This document shows, piece by piece, positions 32,425-44,524 of a stretch of DNA of 64,000 bases; the first letter of the stretch is position 1; each line of letters starts with the position of its first letter. Below the pieces are notes generated by a model. It was not told the origin of the DNA, ran no database searches, and was given only the letters and a program-made list of their open reading frames with translations. Location of the stretch: NCBI GenBank assembly GCA_020746875.1, contig JAGTJL010000012.1, forward strand, positions 1,798,001 through 1,862,000. The letters run 5' to 3'. Made by a program: the position numbers and the translations under genes. This stretch comes from Rhexocercosporidium sp. MPI-PUGE-AT-0058. Lineage: Eukaryota; Ascomycota; Leotiomycetes; Helotiales.

Positions 32425-35400
32425 TACTAGAGATATCATATATCTAAAGAGTATAGTTTGTCAAGAGAGGAGAGGAGTATAGTTTAAATAAGAAGGAAAA
32501 GTTATGGTGGTAAAAATCGTTATTGTCTTTTTTTCTTATGGATGTCGCCCTAAAGGCTACCTTAAGTATAATGAGGGGCAGTCCGATCATGTGACAATTA
32601 GACGCCTGAGGTCAAACCCGCCACAATGTATCTAAGTGAGCCTTGGAACTTGGGACTGAGAGCTTGGTATATATACAAGTGGATACTTAGAGAGAATTCA
32701 CTAGATCACTGAACTACGCAGTGTGCGGCAATAAGTACGATGTACCAATGCGCGATCGCAGCTGTTGGCACCGGACAAGTACATACTCGGGTGGACATGC
32801 GCAGCTCAGGCCATTGGCACTCTGTCTATTATACGCTTTACAGCGGGTACGAGTTTTTAGATATACCATAAAACTCCAAGTGCGAGGTAGGCCAACTCCG
32901 TCTTCGGCCGAATGAGCGTGGACTAATATTCTGACATTCGCGCTCTCTCTCTCTCTCTCTCTCTTACATGTTCGGATCTAAGCCTTTTCAAAGTCTCTAA
33001 ATACTTTGAGGGAAACTTGTTGAACGAGGGGTTTGAGTTAGTGCAAGCGGTCTGATTGTTTTAAAGTGGATTATCTAGTACAGTAGATCTCTTTACCGGA
33101 CATGACTTTAAGCCGTCTCGGTGATTTTTTTTTCGCTGCCTATGTAAAGATTCGCATAGTAACGTCCGCCCCCCTTACGTAGCGAGACGCACTGTGTAGC
33201 GAGACAACCATTGGTACTTTACACTCAAACAATTCTAAATTTGTAAATCCGCTGAAAATTCCGATGTTCTTGTAATAGTAATATTATATGATTATTTCTA
33301 AACAAATCCAAACCCTGGCTGCTCCAAAAGTTATAATCGCGTCGTCGCCGTCACGACTAGTTACGGAGGTTATTCGTTCGGAATAAAGGAAGACCTCTAA
33401 CCTACAGCAGCCCCACGAACTCTTAACGCCTTTTAAACTCACGGAATCGTTTAATCTAAGCGTCTAAGACTTACCACGATACTAAACAATCGTGATTAGT
33501 CCCGTAGCGATCAGGAAGTACTTTATCATATAATATCACCACTTAGGTTGTTCCTCCCAATCAAGTGATCAAGCTTCCTGATCAAACTGCGCCGGCTTAT
33601 CACGTGTATAAGCCGCAGGCAAAAACGACCTTATGACTCACAGAAGTAGACTGGCCAGGAAAGAATAGACATAAATCCGAAACAAGATCACCGTACGGGC
33701 AATATCCACTTCAGTTGCCCCCTCCATCGAAGCAGCAGTATACCATCACAAATTCGATCCAACAGCCCCGCCTCCGTACAACTCAGAACGAAGTGAGCTA
33801 TCTTTTCGAACGGTGTTTAGATCTGTAGAATAGACTATTAATTCTCTAAATACAGATCGTCTCCTCTTCGAGCCACCTTTCCTTTCAAAGCTATGTCTCT
33901 CGCATCACTACCCGCTTCGTGTAAAGATTCTCTCTACGACATTTAATTCCAACAGACTTCCCTCGCTGTCACGTAATATGTGAATGGGCTTGCAAGACAT
34001 ACGCAGTTTGCATGTGTACTCCCACTAAAGACATGAATCGAGATCACATTATATATTGTACAGACGCAAGAAGGGTTGCAGACGGTACGATTATTGTATA
34101 TCCGTTACTAAGCTTTTAGGCATTAACCTCCTTATATAAAGAAACTCTTTTCCTTTGTGATTTAGATCTTTAAACAATTATTTAACTTCTTCTTTGCACT
34201 TATATGATTTACTCCTCCTATTGTCAAAACTAATGAGTGATACCTTTGCCAAGATAGAGCTATCGAGGTTCCTCGTTGCGACTCTCTATTATCCATAGCC
34301 GAGGCAATCGTGGCTACCATCAGACAAAGACCGTTCTCCAGTGCTCCAAAATGGAAGGGGGCCTAACTATTTTCAGTCTTGTTTTCTTTAAACATCCCTG
34401 CAATCGCCAAAAAAAACTCGATTCTTAGCCTCACTTAGCACTCTGTAGGCCTGCATTTTTAGACTAGATATCATGGCGCTATGGGTATCGGTGTAACATT
34501 ATTTCAGAATTCCTCAATACACTACTCAACTTCCGCAATGACCTTATTTCAAGTCGCTCAACAATACAGGATAGTGCTTGACCAATTGTTATTGCTTTAA
34601 AAGGCAAGTCTTTGTCCTTGTGTAAGAGTTCTGTATCACTAACATAGATAACCAGGCATTGCCCTGTCAATAGCCTCTACTACGTTAGATGTTATCGATC
34701 GCGATATCCATTGATGCTTCGTCCGATCCCTCCGAAGTCCTTCGATTTTTCCTCGATCCGATCGCACAACAGTTTAAAGAGTAATGCTCTAGCATTGCAT
34801 TAGTCGGTCAAAAGCTTTCAATCTTAGATGCACGCTTCAGGTCGAAAATCGTAAACGAGGTCGATCCAAAATGGCCTATACCTTTCTCGGTCGACTTTGG
34901 CCTTTGCGAGAGCATCCAAGGAAATTCTCCGCATGCATTAGCAAAGTCAATTACGGAATCTGTGGTCGTCGATTGACTGTTGTCCTTGGGTGGGTGGTGT
35001 TTATTCGCCAGCTCGCAACCAGTGCTCTAGCCGACGCCCACAAGATTCACGCTGGCCATTAGACGCGTCTCTATGTAGTGCTCCGCACTCTTCCCCATAT
35101 GGAAGCCAGCCAGTGAAATTATGTCCATCGGAAGCTTGGGAAGGACGCCGCTTTTCATGGAGGGGTCGTGGAGGGCTAGCTGCGAGGATGGTGTAAAGAT
35201 GTACAATGTTAGTCAGGAGAAAGGGGGGACGCGACTAGATGGATGTTAGAGCGCTGAAGTCAATTGGTGAGCCCTGCTGAGCGGCAAAGATTTGGGAACA
35301 AACATCATTGAAAATTAGGTAAATGGTCACTGAACTGCACCAACCTCAACGCCTGAAGTTGTTGGTTGCTTCAGCATTCTTCGCTGCTAAAAGTTTCCAG

Positions 35401-36274
35401 CAGCTTGCTAACACTATCAACTGATAAGTCTGATGATCTTGGTTTTACATTCATCGAATCAGAGTTGCAATGATTGTACAATATATTTTTAACTTATTTT
35501 TCAACCGTTATCCGGATTCCAAGCTTTCCCCACCTCCATGATTCGTGTCTACCATGTCCAAAGCACAAGGTGCAGGATCCGTTCGGGATACAGAGTCGGG
35601 AACAGATTATGCCTCTCATATCATGCCTCGAGTGACCATCGCCGGAGTCCCTATTGGAGTCTCCATCTTCGAAGACGGGGTTTTCGGGATTTTAGGTTGG
35701 TGGTAGTGGGCGGGTAGGACGGAGATGCTGTGATACCCGAAACTTTTAGCAAAATAAGCAATCATGGTATAGATCTTGATCAATTTAGGAATCCTACATG
35801 CGCTATTCGCAACTTGTCTTGCTCTCCTATGATATTGTGAATTTGAAAAACAGAGACTTGGAGGTTAATTACAAGCACCAGCAAAGCATCTGCATCTTGT
35901 ATCGACTTCAATTCAAACCACTCTCACCTTGTTTCGCACTCTTGGGAGTCTTTCCTTCGCTTCAAAGGCTTCTCTAGATGCCATTCCCCACTTCAACCCT
36001 CTCACGCCCCCTCTCATCAACTACCTGGCCTCACTCTTGTACCTTCATAAAACCTCCTAATCACCTCTCCAAATCCCCAACATCCTCCAACCCTCCAACC
36101 CTCCAACCCACCCCACATACCCATCCAGCCTCACTGCCACCAAACACCCTTTTTCTTTATCAACACCATGTCCCTTATGCGCGCTCCCTCACCCTCATGG
36201 TAAGACTCATCATCCACAAAAATCTTCCAATAATTGTTGGGCTGTTCAAAACGCTCAAATCTTACAACATTTAG
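32425..36274. other. Long gene-free tract, probably decayed repeats
   Basis: No intact gene. It includes a (CT)n microsatellite at 32942-32964 and a GTAACGTCCGCCCCCCT sequence at about 33161 that looks like a transposon end without a visible partner. A minus-strand coding-like remnant at about 34940-34690 (LAKAKVDRERYRPFWIDLVYD, DRIEEKSKDFGGIGRS) is unrecognised. A 51-codon open frame starts at about 35553. The stretch 35980-36270 is CT-rich and could be an old promoter. Confidence 0.4.
32942..32964. repeat. (CT)n microsatellite
   Basis: About eleven uninterrupted CT units in gene-free DNA. Confidence 0.9.
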
Positions 36275-36737
36275 CTACTACAATGTGCCGTGCAAGTTAT
36301 AATAGGATTAGGAGTGGGTTATTTCAATGCACTTTTGATATTGATGGTACCAGTTGGAGTATTGAAATAGGATTTAGGTAACATGCTCTCTGCTTTACAC
36401 GATAATCTTACTGGCCCCAGGTGGCAGTCGGCTCGACAGCGATAACCCAGTTTAGGGTATTAGGAGGAACGATTGGGCTCGCAATAGTTATTAGTGCCAT
36501 AAACAGAGCCATGCAGTCGGATTTGTTACGAGTACTCCCAGTCGAGCAAGTGAACGAATTGCTTGACACAACTAGTATATTACGATCATTGCCGCAAGAA
36601 ATGCAAGCTACGGTCAGAGCTATCTTTGGGAGAGGCTAAAATTTGCAGATGAAGTTCATGATAGGATTTGCAGTTGCTCAACTACCCTCTACGTTGTTGA
36701 TATGGACTAAGAAACCGACAATGATACCGAGGAAGTA
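36275..36737 (+). pseudogene. 3' fragment of an MFS transporter gene
   Basis: Reads CAVQVIIGLGVGYFNALLILMVPV, a stop, an intron-like stretch, then VAVGSTAITQFRVLGGTIGLAIVISAINRAM and a final IGFAVAQLPSTLLIWTKKP. This matches, block by block, the last two exons of the intact MFS gene at 39970-41966 (VGTAAVAQFKILGG, IFGRGYNLQMK, LLMWTKKP). TAG and TAA stops interrupt it and the first 11 or so helices are missing. It is a truncated second copy of the transporter. Confidence 0.75.
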
Positions 36738-36758
36738 GATCTGGAATGATAATCTAGT

Positions 36759-37681
36759 TTACTCAAGGAGGAGCGCGTTAAAGATAGCTCTTCTCATCGC
36801 ATTTACAGTTCCAGTGACAGCACTTTTGCCACTCAGCCCTGGAACCTCGTGATCTCCATCATGAACAAAGGTTGCTGTCAACTTCTGCTCACATAAGCTT
36901 TCTAGAAGTTCGCCATCAGCCTTATGGACCTCATGTTCGCCCCAAATGTGCGTAGTCGGAATTCGGATGAGATGTCCATCCAAGGCCGGGTCAAGCTTCC
37001 TAATTCCAGTCCCATTCTCAACCCCTCGGAGATCGTACACTGGGATGCTTGATATGAAGATAGCGAACTTGAATGGAGGCATCAGGTTCCGTCTGGGATT
37101 TTGCAGGGATTGGTAGATGATATGCATAGCAACAAGTCCTGCACCTTGCGAAAATGCTAGGACACCATCGAATGGACCCTCTGCGACGATATATTCTTCT
37201 AACTGACGAAGTGCCTCCAGAGCACTGTTGACAGAGTTTGGATCAAAATAGCTATAGTAAGAGTCGTCTGGATTGAAGAGCGACGATATTTCTGGTAAAT
37301 TTAAACTAATTAGCCTAATTGATCTGTTGAGGCACAGATAAGTACCATGTGCAGGAAGGAAACTGGGTTACCGGAGGCTATGGGGCACGGGATTGTTCCT
37401 TCCACAAATTCGTAAGTATGTCGGTCCCCTAACTCATATCGGAGAGCTGCTATAGAATTCATCAGTCAAGTCCTTGCTGGGACCGAATCCCAAGAGCTGA
37501 CATCCTCGCAAAGTTTCAAAATGGTAGCATACCTGTCTGAATCTCGAAGACCTATGAGATGTAAGTCGGTGTGAACGGCAAACTTGGTCAGCTCTGCCAT
37601 ATATTTGTGGCGGATTTTGAAAAGAACGAAGTATAATACCTGGTTATTGGTTCCCATGCCATGGAGACAAAGGATGTGCAT
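36759..37681 (-). CDS. FSH1-family serine hydrolase (likely polyketide release)
   Basis: Four exons (37681-37640, 37551-37533, 37449-37372, 37291-36759) join with matching phases into 223 residues; exon 2 is a 19-nt microexon. The start MHILCLHGMGTN is the family hallmark, GVLAFSQGAG carries the nucleophile Ser94, and HEVPG contains the catalytic His194. FSH-type enzymes are thioesterase-like alpha/beta hydrolases; in fungal polyketide clusters (LovG is the known example) they release products from synthases that lack a release domain. The synthase in this window lacks one, so offloading is the likely job. The truncated MFS copy ends 22 nt away, convergently. No targeting signal is seen. Confidence 0.85.
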
Positions 37682-38697
37682 TGTTTCAGACTTCAGGAAA
37701 CAAACACGTTATATCGAGTAGTTAGTATAGGCCTAAGGGTACGGAATTTGCGGTTGGCGGAAATCGATGCTGGTAAGAGGATAATGCTCACGGAACACTC
37801 GACCATTTCTAGTTATTTTATACTTCGAATCATACCTGCACAGCCTAGGAAACGTGACGCTCCAAGGGTCTTTGCAAAATATTAGTAGACGGAAGAAGGG
37901 CGAGTTTAAAGGATTGTATCCCATGATATGGTGAAGTGAACTTTAGCGTTGTTTTCTCACGAGCGCATTTGCGCCAAAAAAGAGTTTTTACGCTAAGTAC
38001 CATCATAATAATAATAAAATAACCGCAATTATACCTTAAAAGCCATTAATTAAAATCTCGAAAGAGCTATTTTACCTAGAGAAATTTATTTCTTTAAAGC
38101 TTAAATTTGAAGTTATTATAATTTTTTATAAAAATTATAAACGAATTAATAGTATTTAATAAAATAATAAAATAATAAAGCTAAAGCAAATCCATTAACA
38201 CTAATGTAGTGGGAATTCTAAAAGTTCTTTTATTTTATTATTTGGGAGTGGCTAAGGGCGTTAGTATGTACGAAGTAAAGTTAGTAAGAATTCTAGAGTT
38301 CTTGCATAGCTTTCGGGTTAGGTGTAGTGAGAGGAGCACGTGACACACTTTATAAAAGTGCCTCCTACGTAGCATAATAAAAATCAGTCCATTCTTCTCT
38401 CTTGTTTTCTAAGGTTCATATACGTGTTATATTCACGACTTTTTATATTTATTACTTCTAGGCTATTTTATTATTTTATAGTTTTTATAATATTATTTTC
38501 TATTATTTTGCTACTTTGGGCTAGCCTTCTCTTTATATTAATATAATAAACTATTTATTATATTAATTAAAATTTAATTATTTTATATATATAATTTTAA
38601 TTTAATAAATATATATATTTTAAATTAAATTTTTAGAATTATTTTTAAAATATTTTATATTACTATTAATAATATCGAGAATTATTATAATAATAAT

Positions 38698-38760
38698 ATA
38701 ATAATAAAATATAATAAAATATAATAAAATATAATAAAATATAATAAAATATAATAAAAT
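38698..38760. repeat. Tandem ATAATAAAAT array
   Basis: About six consecutive 10-nt AATATAATAA-type units with almost no variation, in an AT-only background. Confidence 0.85.
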
Positions 38761-38889
38761 ATATAAATTTAAATTAATTATATATATATTAATATAATAT
38801 TAATTAAAAATAATTATTATTATAAGTGTTAGAAAATTTAAAAGTTTTGGCTATAAATTAAAGTTTTATTAGTATTTTTTGGCTATAAT

Positions 38890-39740
38890 AAAGATGATAA
38901 TAGGGTTTCGCAGGTAGGCTTAAATAATAGCGTGGACAGTGTATAATGAGACGAGCAAGAGCATTGAAAAAAAAAATTAAAGAGAGGGGATAGACGAGAG
39001 CTTCTAAGCAGCAGTGCGCTCGTGCACGCCCGTTCCCCAAACGGGTAGGACGCCAAACCGGGGTGAACCTCCAAAGGCTCTCAGGCTCCTATCACCTTTT
39101 AATCGATTGATTAAACATTACAAGCAGAAGTTTGATTTCGTACCTCTTGCAATCATGGCGACGCAGCGAGGCAAAAGCCGAGCATATAATCGTGATTGGC
39201 TTACGTATACGGAGAGATACTATCCCTAGCGAGGAGCTTACGCTATCACAAGTAGCGCCGAGGATTATTACGAAGATAGCAATAGCACGACGAAGATGTG
39301 ACGAGGTAGATACTAATGCATTAGCTCCCTTAAATGGGGTTTTACCTCAAGTATTACTGCCGAGAGCAATCACGGCGGGGCAGCGAGGCAAAAGTCGAGC
39401 ATATAATCGTGATTGGCTTACGTATACGGAGAGATACTATCCCTAGCGAGGAGCTTACGCCATCACAAGTAGCGCTGAGGATTATTACGAAGACAGCAAT
39501 AGCACGACGAAGATGTGACGAGGTGTATAAGCTTAGATTAACTTTATGTGCGTTTCTTAGATAATATACTGTCGATCAAAGGATGATCGTTGTCGCGGGC
39601 GTTCGAGAGTACGATAGCAGGGTTTCGTGGGCGGGCCCAGGCAATAGTGTGGATGGCGCATGACGAGACCGAACGAACGAGCAAGCGAGCGAGAGCGTTG
39701 GGAAAAGGATGAAATAAGGGGCATCAAGGTTCACTCCTGC
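38890..39740. repeat. Nested direct-repeat block
   Basis: An inner repeat of about 155 bp occurs at 39153-39309 and again at 39370-39525 with few differences; both contain GCATATAATCGTGATTGGCT. An outer repeat of about 100 bp occurs at about 38896 and 39609 (AGGGTTTCG...ATAG.GTGGA). The 38896 copy has more A/T at variable sites. Short frames such as AYNRDWLTYTERYYP run through both inner copies. This looks like a rearranged repeated element, perhaps a retroelement fragment. The family is not known. Confidence 0.7.
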
Positions 39741-39969
39741 CGAGGATGGACAGACCATCCGGATTCCTACAGTGCATATATGGGGGGCACAGGACCAAGG
39801 AAAACGAGGCAGTGAGGTTTTAAGAATGCTTGCGACCAGAGGGATGCAATTGTAGTTATTCGTAGCGGGGGGGAACATGAGGTTTCAGGTCTTGGAGCAA
39901 ACAGCGAAGTCTCTTATATTATCAAGGCTGTGAGAAGAGCAGGTTTTCGGGCATCCCTCTGACCTTAGA

Positions 39970-41966
39970 TTACTTCTTCTTATCTACCATGAGTGGTTTC
40001 TTGGTCCACATCAAGAGAGTGGCTGGCACTTGGGCTGCTGCAAACCCAATAATGATCTTCATCTGCAAGTTGTAACCTCTTCCAAATATCCCCCTGACTT
40101 GTTCTTGCATATCTTCCGAGAGATTTGATAAGACTTTAGTAGCTTTTAGGACTTTGCCGACTTCTTCAACAGGGAGGATTGTTAGTAGCTCGTTTCGTAT
40201 GGACCTGTTCATTACACTTGTAACGATTGCAAGAACCGCCATGCCCCCGAGGATCTTGAACTGTGCAACAGCAGCTGTTCCAACGCCTGCTTTGGTTAGC
40301 AATAGTTTTTGGTGCGAGGAATTCTAACAAACTCACCTAGATCTCCCTTGGGGACAACAAATGGGCAAATTAGTGTGAGCGTTCCAGTGAATAGCCCCAC
40401 GCCAGTCCCTGCCAAGACTTGGAAGACATATTGGGCTGGCCAAACCTTGAGCGTAGTGGGAGTCATAGCCAACCCAACTGTTCCTGCGACTTCAAAGAGA
40501 CCACCTGCGAGGAGGAAGTATATTGGTGGAATTCTCGTACGTCCGATCATGATAGTACCAATGATAGCAGCGACGGGTGCCATCATGCTGAATGGAATCA
40601 AACGAGTTCCCGCCTTGAATGCGGAATCGTTGTTTACAGTTTGAAAGCGTTGGGGAATCTGTATAGTACAGACTATGAGGATTGTTCCACTAAACAGCGT
40701 ATTGCTATCACTTATTAATAAATGACAAGAAGGATTCCTAGCGGTAGCTTACAGGAGCATGCCGGCGCAAACCCGACTGGTTGCAAATCGCCATGGGAAC
40801 ACCGGATCTGGAAGTTGGCTCTTTGTTGTCACGAACCATGACCACCCAAAAAACCCTAACCACATCAAACTTGCAATGATTAACAAAGCTAGGACAACCG
40901 CCGAAGAAAATGAAGAACGATCTGCCGCCAATTGTAAACCAACTATGAGAGTAACTCCTGCTCCGAGGAGCAAAGTGGCACCAAATGCGTCGACTCGCTC
41001 TAAGGATTTGATCGAGAAGGCACGAGATTTCGTTGGGTTTAAGTAAAGTTCATTTGGGAATACTGTGGGCTGTAAGATAGCGAGCATGGCGATGGCGATA
41101 GCACCAAGAGGGACACTTGATTTAGCATATTAGTTTCCTCCACTTCTGTGGGTGTTGAAATGGCTCACTTTAATAAGAACACCCATCTCCAAGTAGTGTG
41201 GTTGTTTATAGCACCGCCAATCAATGGCCCAAAGGTTACAGCCATTGTAATTGCCACGGTCATCAGCGCAATAAACTGAGGATACCTCACTGGCGGAACC
41301 ATTTCCATATTGATAATAACCGCTATGCCGTAGATTCCCGAAGCACCTATGCCTTGAATACAACGAAAGACAATGCTGTATTATCGTCAGAATGTAGAAG
41401 ACTCGGAATGGTTTTGACGACCTACAGTTGCGTCATGGTCTGGCTTGCTCCGCAGGCACCGGAGAAGATGGTAAAGATAAGAAGGGCAGCCAGAATGAAC
41501 GGTTTCCTTCCATAAATGTCACTCAGCTTTGCCCAAATAATAACCAGGCCTATCTTAATCTTAGTCTATCCTTTTTAATCTAGTTGGAAGGGATACAGAC
41601 CACTGTATGTGAGCAAAAAGCCCGTGAAAATCCACACGCTTTTGGAAAACCCTCCCAGATCATTAGTGATTGCTATCACAGAGGTACTAACGATAGTTGC
41701 CTCCATGTGTGCGACAAGCAGAGAGATGAAGATTCTACGGGTATTAGAAGGAAGCCGCTACAGGTCTTCGAGACTTACGCGATGGTGATCAAATGGAGCC
41801 TCCATCCTTGAATATAGGCGCTGCTTGGTATTTCCTCTCGTGAACCAGCTTTCTCAATTGTTTTGTCGGTTACAACAGAGTTCTTCGGGCCATCCTGGAG
41901 AAGCATATCATCAACTTTCTCAATTGTTTCTTCGGGAGCTGAGTGAAAATCCTTTGAGGAGTTCAT
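39970..41966 (-). CDS. MFS drug/metabolite exporter, 14-TM type
   Basis: Seven exons (41966-41779, 41734-41604, 41549-41426, 41375-41169, 41115-40753, 40704-40337, 40286-39970) join with matching phases into 565 residues. A hydrophilic N-terminus of about 60 residues precedes the first helix (LITIAIFISLLVAHMEATIVSTSV). The loop WAKLSDIYGRKP is the MFS motif A, and FRCIQGIGASGIYG is typical of the DHA2 (14-spanner) drug:proton antiporters that export fungal secondary metabolites. The C-terminal helix region ends LLMWTKKPLMVDKKK. It lies between the FSH hydrolase and the polyketide synthase, divergent to the latter, so product export or self-protection is inferred. Confidence 0.9.
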
Positions 41967-43605
41967 TGTATAACATCAAATGCGAAAAGGTTAAGTGAAG
42001 AAGTTAACAGAAATGTAGCGAAGTCGGTACGCTGAATAATAGTTATAGAAGGGTTAACCTTATAGTAACGGCGATGAACTTTGAAGCTTGCGAAATTGAA
42101 TCGGAGATAAAAATAGCCATAATATACATCCAGCGATTAATCGAATACATACATATTGCTGTAGCTAGCTAGATTTCACCAGCAATTCGGCTCTGATTGA
42201 TTGTTTAGAATATTAGACGAAGATAAGGTTATTATTGGCTAAATATGCGACGGATAAAATCCCTGCATAAGATACTGTCAGGGGGCTACTCGCTCCTGCC
42301 AGTTACGATTAACGCTCAACCTCATAAAGGTTGCAGCTCAGCCCTCGGAACTTGTTCCTCAAGTTCAAGTCAATACAACACGTTACCTTTTGCTCCCTAC
42401 TTTTGGTTACCCTGTGACAGATACCGAATAAGGATACCATGTTCTTCATCCGATTTGCGAGAATTTAAACCTTGGAAACAAGTTTAGCTTTAATACCCGA
42501 TAAGCGGTACTAATAAGAATTAATTCTGAAATCGTTAGGAATTAATTTTTTTTGATTCAATATTAAATCTCGGTTTAAAATATGCAAATATATTATATTA
42601 CTAAAATCAATATATTTACAAAATTATATAATTAATATTGTAAGGCGGCTATTCTATCTAGGAAATGATGCCTAAGGCGTTATTTAGGGAACTAGGCATA
42701 CAACCTTTAAAGGTTCGTATAAGAGACCTTTCCCTCATGTAAAATTAGAAAAATTGAACACTTTTCCACCTTGAATCCTGACCCCTTAGAGTTACTAGGC
42801 TCCTTGCCTGGTGCCTTGCGCCGTGCTTCGTTCTTTATTTGTTATAGCCTTCACAATATATAAATTCCTTGCCTTTTATTAGTATTTCGAAGCTTAGTTA
42901 ATAATTTTGAGATCGTAAAATAATTGCCATTTTGGTATTACGTTTTTGGTGGAGGAGCTAGTCTATGGGATATAAACCTATGCTCTTAGGTTCGTAAGTA
43001 GGCCCTGTGTGGTGGCCCCTACTCTTACCCAATGGCAGTATTAAGTAAGGCTCTCTGTGGTTTGCGCTATCGTATTTGCATTGGCTATGGGGGGCATGGA
43101 TATGGTACAATGAATGTTTGATTACTTCATAACTTGCACCGCTATCATAGGCACCTGCTTCAGTTTGGTCTATGGTGATGGCCTCTAATTTACGTCATGA
43201 TAAAGCCGAGAGGACAAAATCCCGCGCTCGCCTTACCCTGCTTTGGGCGGGTAAGCATCACGATTCAAATTTGTCATTATCATCCTTGATCACTCATCTC
43301 CCCGTCTCCTTCCCCAGATTACCATATACAGTCGGACAAATCACCCTCGAACTCGGTAATTTACTGCCACGAGCTCCTCATGAAAGCTAATTCCAACCGT
43401 TATCTCACCTCGCTTGCGTAACTACCGCCAGTAAGAAGAGCTCCTCATGAAAGCTTATTCTAACCGTCATCTCACCTCGCTTGCGTAACCACCGCCAGTA
43501 AGAAGAGCCGCTCAATCTGACTGCCAACACCTCGGGCACAGGAATCAGCGCAGCCGAAACAGGAATTTGAAAGAAGAGTCAAAGCCTATATCTTTTCATT
43601 CGCTA
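41967..43605. other. Divergent intergenic region of transporter and synthase
   Basis: No gene supported. It includes AT-rich stretches (42480-42660) and a 67-bp tandem duplication at 43371-43504. It may hold regulatory sites for both genes, but no specific binding motif could be assigned. Confidence 0.45.
43371..43504. repeat. 67-bp tandem duplication
   Basis: Two adjacent copies (43371-43437 and 43438-43504) starting GAGCTCCTCATGAAAGCT differ at only a few positions, all C/T type. They lie upstream of the synthase gene. Confidence 0.9.
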
Positions 43606-44360
43606 ACGTCCTACCCCGCCATACCGCCCGCCTTTTACCCCAAAAATCGCGATTTTGGAGGTATTAATATCTTTATAACCAATTAACAAAAAAGTAACAT
43701 TTTTTATATTCGAACTTGTTAGCTCTTATTAACTGACATTACGAAGGCAAATGTAATTTGGATTATAAATTATTACGTAATATTAGATTTAAATTTTTAC
43801 ATACAAAAAACACCAAAATTCACTTCTAATAACTTTCTTGATACTTAATATAAATTTATATAACTTAAAATTCGTAGAGATTATATATATATCTTAAAGC
43901 ATTAATAGTTTCAAAGTAATTGTGTTAGTCGTTGTGTTTTAATTATGTAATTATTTTCACTTAGACAAATTATTTGTATGGTGCTTTATACTTTACTTAA
44001 TTATAAAATTATTCTTAATAGAATTAACTTAAAACTTAGGTATCTTAAAACATCACATAAAATACACTTTAAATATAATTTTTAAGGGTTTATACCAATA
44101 ATTGTAGAAGTTATTAAGAAAATAAGAAAAATCAAATTTACACCAAATTTGTATATGTGAAGTTTCTTAGACCTTTAAATACTTATTCTATAATATTACG
44201 TGATATAAAATAAACATCCTTATACAATATAAATTTCTTGTAAAAAATATTACAAATCTTTGGTTTGAGCTTATTCTATTAATAAATAATAATAAATTTA
44301 ATTATTAAAAGTAGTGAGTTTTGGTGTAAAAGGCGTGGGCGGAATGGTGGGGTGGGACGT
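43606..44360. mobile_element. 755-bp non-autonomous TIR element (MITE-like)
   Basis: It starts ACGTCCTACCCCGCCATACC and ends with GGAATGGTGGGGTGGGACGT, flanked by TA at 43604-43605 and 44361-44362. The ends match those of the Fot1-type element at 30611-32424, so that family's transposase probably moved it. The interior is AT-rich with no coding frame. Its right end is 164 bp before the polyketide synthase start codon. Confidence 0.85.
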
Positions 44361-44421
44361 TATGGTCACCTCGCCTCACCCAAGCTCGTCTGAGGGGTAG
44401 CTGCCCGAGACCCCTTGCTTG

Positions 44422-44430
44422 TTATTTATA
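44422..44430 (+). promoter_or_regulatory. Possible TATA element of the synthase gene
   Basis: TTATTTATA lies 95-103 bp before the start codon, in the short stretch left between the TIR element and the gene. Position and sequence fit a TATA box, but nothing else supports it. Confidence 0.3.
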
Positions 44431-44524
44431 CAACACGAAGCTACGTTTTCGGGCCCTTTTGGAATTTTAATTCATCGGCCTGTCGACTTCACAATTCCTC
44501 GTCTTTGATCTTTTGCTAATCATA

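Larger units (their letters stand above)
37682..39969. other. AT-rich gene-free tract with repeats
   Basis: From 38040 to 38880 the DNA is almost entirely A and T, as in strongly RIP-mutated repeats. It includes a tandem array of ATAATAAAAT units at about 38698-38760. Direct repeats lie at 38890-39740 and are listed separately. No intact gene. Confidence 0.6.

Noticed and set aside
33155..33215. Transposon end at GTAACGTCCGCCCCCCT
   Set aside because: No matching inverted end or target duplication was found in the window.
39153..39525. CRISPR-like array
   Set aside because: Only two long copies, no short regular spacers, and the genome is eukaryotic.
39132..39564. ORFs with repeated AYNRDWLTYTERYYP text as a repeat protein
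   Set aside because: The frames follow the DNA direct repeats, shift between copies and have no start context; treated as repeat DNA.
39970..41966. Fragmented MFS frames read as a decayed gene
   Set aside because: Six introns join them in phase into a full 565-residue transporter.
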